A DNA stretch of 64,000 nucleotides, taken from assembly GCA_017550655.1 (NCBI GenBank), contig JAFZOK010000018.1, forward strand, positions 248,001-312,000. The letters run 5' to 3'. Below the pieces are notes generated by a model that ran no database searches, had not been told where the DNA came from, and worked only from the letters and a program-made list of their open reading frames with translations. Positions 62,849-64,000 of this stretch are shown one piece after another (positions within the stretch are counted from its first letter, which is position 1; the number at the start of each line of letters is the position of its first letter). The translations under genes and the position numbers were made by a program. Source of the DNA: Bacteroidales bacterium (lineage in GTDB: Bacteria > Bacteroidota > Bacteroidia > Bacteroidales > UBA932).

Positions 62849-62946
62849 GGGTAAGTCATATACGACCAGCTCCCTCAAAACTCCCCCAGGATCGGAAGGT
62901 AGCAAGGGTATGAGGTTGTAGCGGTGCGATATATGGAGCTTGCCCC
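62849..62946 (+). ncRNA. ffs: Signal recognition particle RNA (4.5S type)
   Basis: A 98-nt hairpin RNA. The apical part contains the strongly conserved CCCAGGATCGGAAGG and AGCAAGGGTA blocks that bind the Ffh M domain around a GGAA tetraloop. The ends pair as GGGGTAAG with CTTGCCCC, and a T-run follows. With the Ffh gene in this window it makes up the bacterial SRP. The small type without Alu domain fits Bacteroidetes. Confidence 0.93.
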
Positions 62947-62951
62947 TTTTT
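62947..62951 (+). terminator. T-run ending the SRP RNA
   Basis: Five T after the GC-rich closing stem of the SRP RNA itself, which serves as the terminator hairpin. Confidence 0.7.
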
Positions 62952-62977
62952 CGTGGACTGTATTCAATAGTATAGAT

Positions 62978-64000
62978 ATGAAGATAATTGTCGGGCTTAG
63001 CGGAGGCGTGGATTCCAGCGTTGCGGCATACCTGCTCAAGGAGCAAGGGTATGACGTTGAGGCGATGTTCATGCAGAACTGGCACGACATTACCGGCACT
63101 CTTCACGGAGAGTGCGAATGGGAAGAGGAAAAGCTTGTGGCCGAGATGGTGGCAAAGAAGATCGGCATTCCTTTCCACTTTGTGGACCTTAGCGACGACT
63201 ATCGTAAGCAGGTGGTGGACTATATGTTCAGCGAATATGCCGCAGGCAGGACTCCCAACCCGGATGTGCTGTGCAACAGCAAGATAAAGTTCGCATCGTT
63301 TCTGAAGAAAGTGGAAGAACTTGGTGGAGATTTCGTTGCTACGGGCCATTACTGCAAGAAGGATATTGTTGAAGTAGATGGGAAGCAGGTTTACAGAATT
63401 CTAGCAGGAGACGATCCCAACAAGGACCAGAGCTATTTCCTCTGCCAACTGTCTCAGGAGCAGCTTTCCAAGGCACTTTTCCCCATCGGCCATCTTACCA
63501 AACCGCAGGTCAGGGAGATAGCCCGCCAGGCAGGACTTCCTTCCGCAGAGAAAAAGGATTCCCAGGGAATCTGCTTCGTGGGCAAGGTGGATCTTCCGGT
63601 ATTCCTTCAGCAGTATCTTAAGCAGAAGGAAGGAAACGTGGTGGAGATATTCAAGGATGATTACGCCAAGATACTGAGCCGGGAATATAAAGACGAGTTT
63701 ACACCTATCCATTACATTCCTTCAGATGGAAAAGTCATTGGAAAGCATATCGGCGTGCAGTACTATACCATCGGGCAGAGGCACGGCCTCAATATCGGAG
63801 GGCATCAGGGAAGCATATTCATAATCGCGACAGATATCGCTACGAATACGATCTATGTCGGAGAAGGCAAAGACCATCCTGGCCTCTACCGCAAAGGCCT
63901 GAAGGTTAACGCATCTGAAGTTCACTGGATACGTCCTGACCTCAGGATGGAAATCGGTGAGGAAAGAAAATATCTTGTTAGGATAAGATACCGACAGCCG
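62978..64000 (+). CDS. mnmA: tRNA 2-thiouridylase MnmA, cut by window end
   Basis: The first 341 codons of MnmA are present, open to the last base of the window. The enzyme puts sulfur on U34 of Lys, Glu and Gln tRNAs. The PP-loop SGGVDSS is at residues 8-14; catalytic Cys99 is in NPDVLCN and the second Cys in [18 protein letters not shown] is also present. Only the last few residues are missing. ATG 62978 starts 31 bases after the SRP RNA stem. Confidence 0.96.
   Translation, partial: MKIIVGLSGGVDSSVAAYLLKEQGYDVEAMFMQNWHDITGTLHGECEWEEEKLVAEMVAKKIGIPFHFVDLSDDYRKQVVDYMFSEYAAGRTPNPDVLCNSKIKFASFLKKVEELGGDFVATGHYCKKDIVEVDGKQVYRILAGDDPNKDQSYFLCQLSQEQLSKALFPIGHLTKPQVREIARQAGLPSAEKKDSQGICFVGKVDLPVFLQQYLKQKEGNVVEIFKDDYAKILSREYKDEFTPIHYIPSDGKVIGKHIGVQYYTIGQRHGLNIGGHQGSIFIIATDIATNTIYVGEGKDHPGLYRKGLKVNASEVHWIRPDLRMEIGEERKYLVRIRYRQP

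Noticed and set aside
62609-63349. 246-codon minus-strand frame across the mltG end, hairpin cluster, SRP RNA and mnmA start
   Set aside because: It crosses a well-supported RNA gene and two conserved genes and shows no domain of its own.

Overview
The window looks like chromosomal DNA of an anaerobic, gut- or rumen-type member of the Bacteroidales. The evidence is the repeated Bacteroidetes sigma-ABfr -7 element (TAnnTTTG) in front of genes, the near absence of Shine-Dalgarno sites, and families typical of the phylum: DUF4919, DUF4301, DUF4492 next to cydAB, the DUF2764-containing V-ATPase operon, an OadG protein with a lamin-tail domain, and a 6S-like RNA between zapA and rny. The genus cannot be fixed from this sequence. 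I count 64 protein genes (both end genes are cut by the window), two RNA genes (6S-like and SRP RNA), no tRNA or rRNA, and no transposase, phage or CRISPR array. No gene-free stretch exceeds 300 bases.

Layout. 1-7.3 kb: end of pckA, an exported DUF4919 protein, aquaporin, a purine-nucleoside block (SAH/MTA-type deaminase, PNP, MBL hydrolase), and an ADP-forming acyl-CoA synthetase whose phosphohistidine segment seems to be missing. 7.2-9.8 kb: small membrane and coiled-coil proteins, ZapA, 6S-like RNA, RNase Y, then a 124-bp nested palindrome. 9.8-18.5 kb: dicarboxylate symporter, cytochrome bd oxidase, a ferredoxin, a lipoprotein, folD, ffh and lysA. 18.5-25.7 kb: deoxyhypusine-synthase-like protein with two lipoproteins, then a 2-oxoacid fermentation operon (iorA, iorB, aminotransferase, CoA transferase). 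25.7-30.8 kb: DUF4301, pdxB, DUF721 and recF on the minus strand; TPR protein and YebC on the plus strand. 30.9-35.4 kb: sodium-pumping methylmalonyl-CoA decarboxylase with its epimerase. 35.5-46.1 kb: V-type ATPase, then glmM, a NamZ-like protein and a Bax-inhibitor-like protein. 46.1-53.4 kb: L31, TIGR02757 protein, M14 peptidase, NhaC antiporter, SlyD, an FAD protein and TsaD. 53.4-64 kb: TamB, MtaB, FolB, an RsmI-like methylase, MBL hydrolase, cytidine deaminase, MltG, a hairpin cluster, SRP RNA and the start of mnmA.

How it works together. The metabolism points to anaerobic amino-acid and dicarboxylate fermentation: PEP carboxykinase, a succinate-to-propionate step coupled to Na+ export, 2-oxoacid oxidation to acyl-CoA with CoA recovered by a CoA transferase, and bd oxidase for oxygen. 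A sodium cycle is the strongest theme. The decarboxylase exports Na+, the V-ATPase ring carries every Na+-ligand residue known from Enterococcus hirae NtpK, and an NhaC antiporter and a cation-coupled symporter lie nearby. The most notable oddities are the V-ATPase operon without recognisable subunits C, F and G, the apparently His-less acyl-CoA synthetase, two intergenic hairpin arrays, and a 17-bp palindrome formed by two back-to-back -7 promoter elements.
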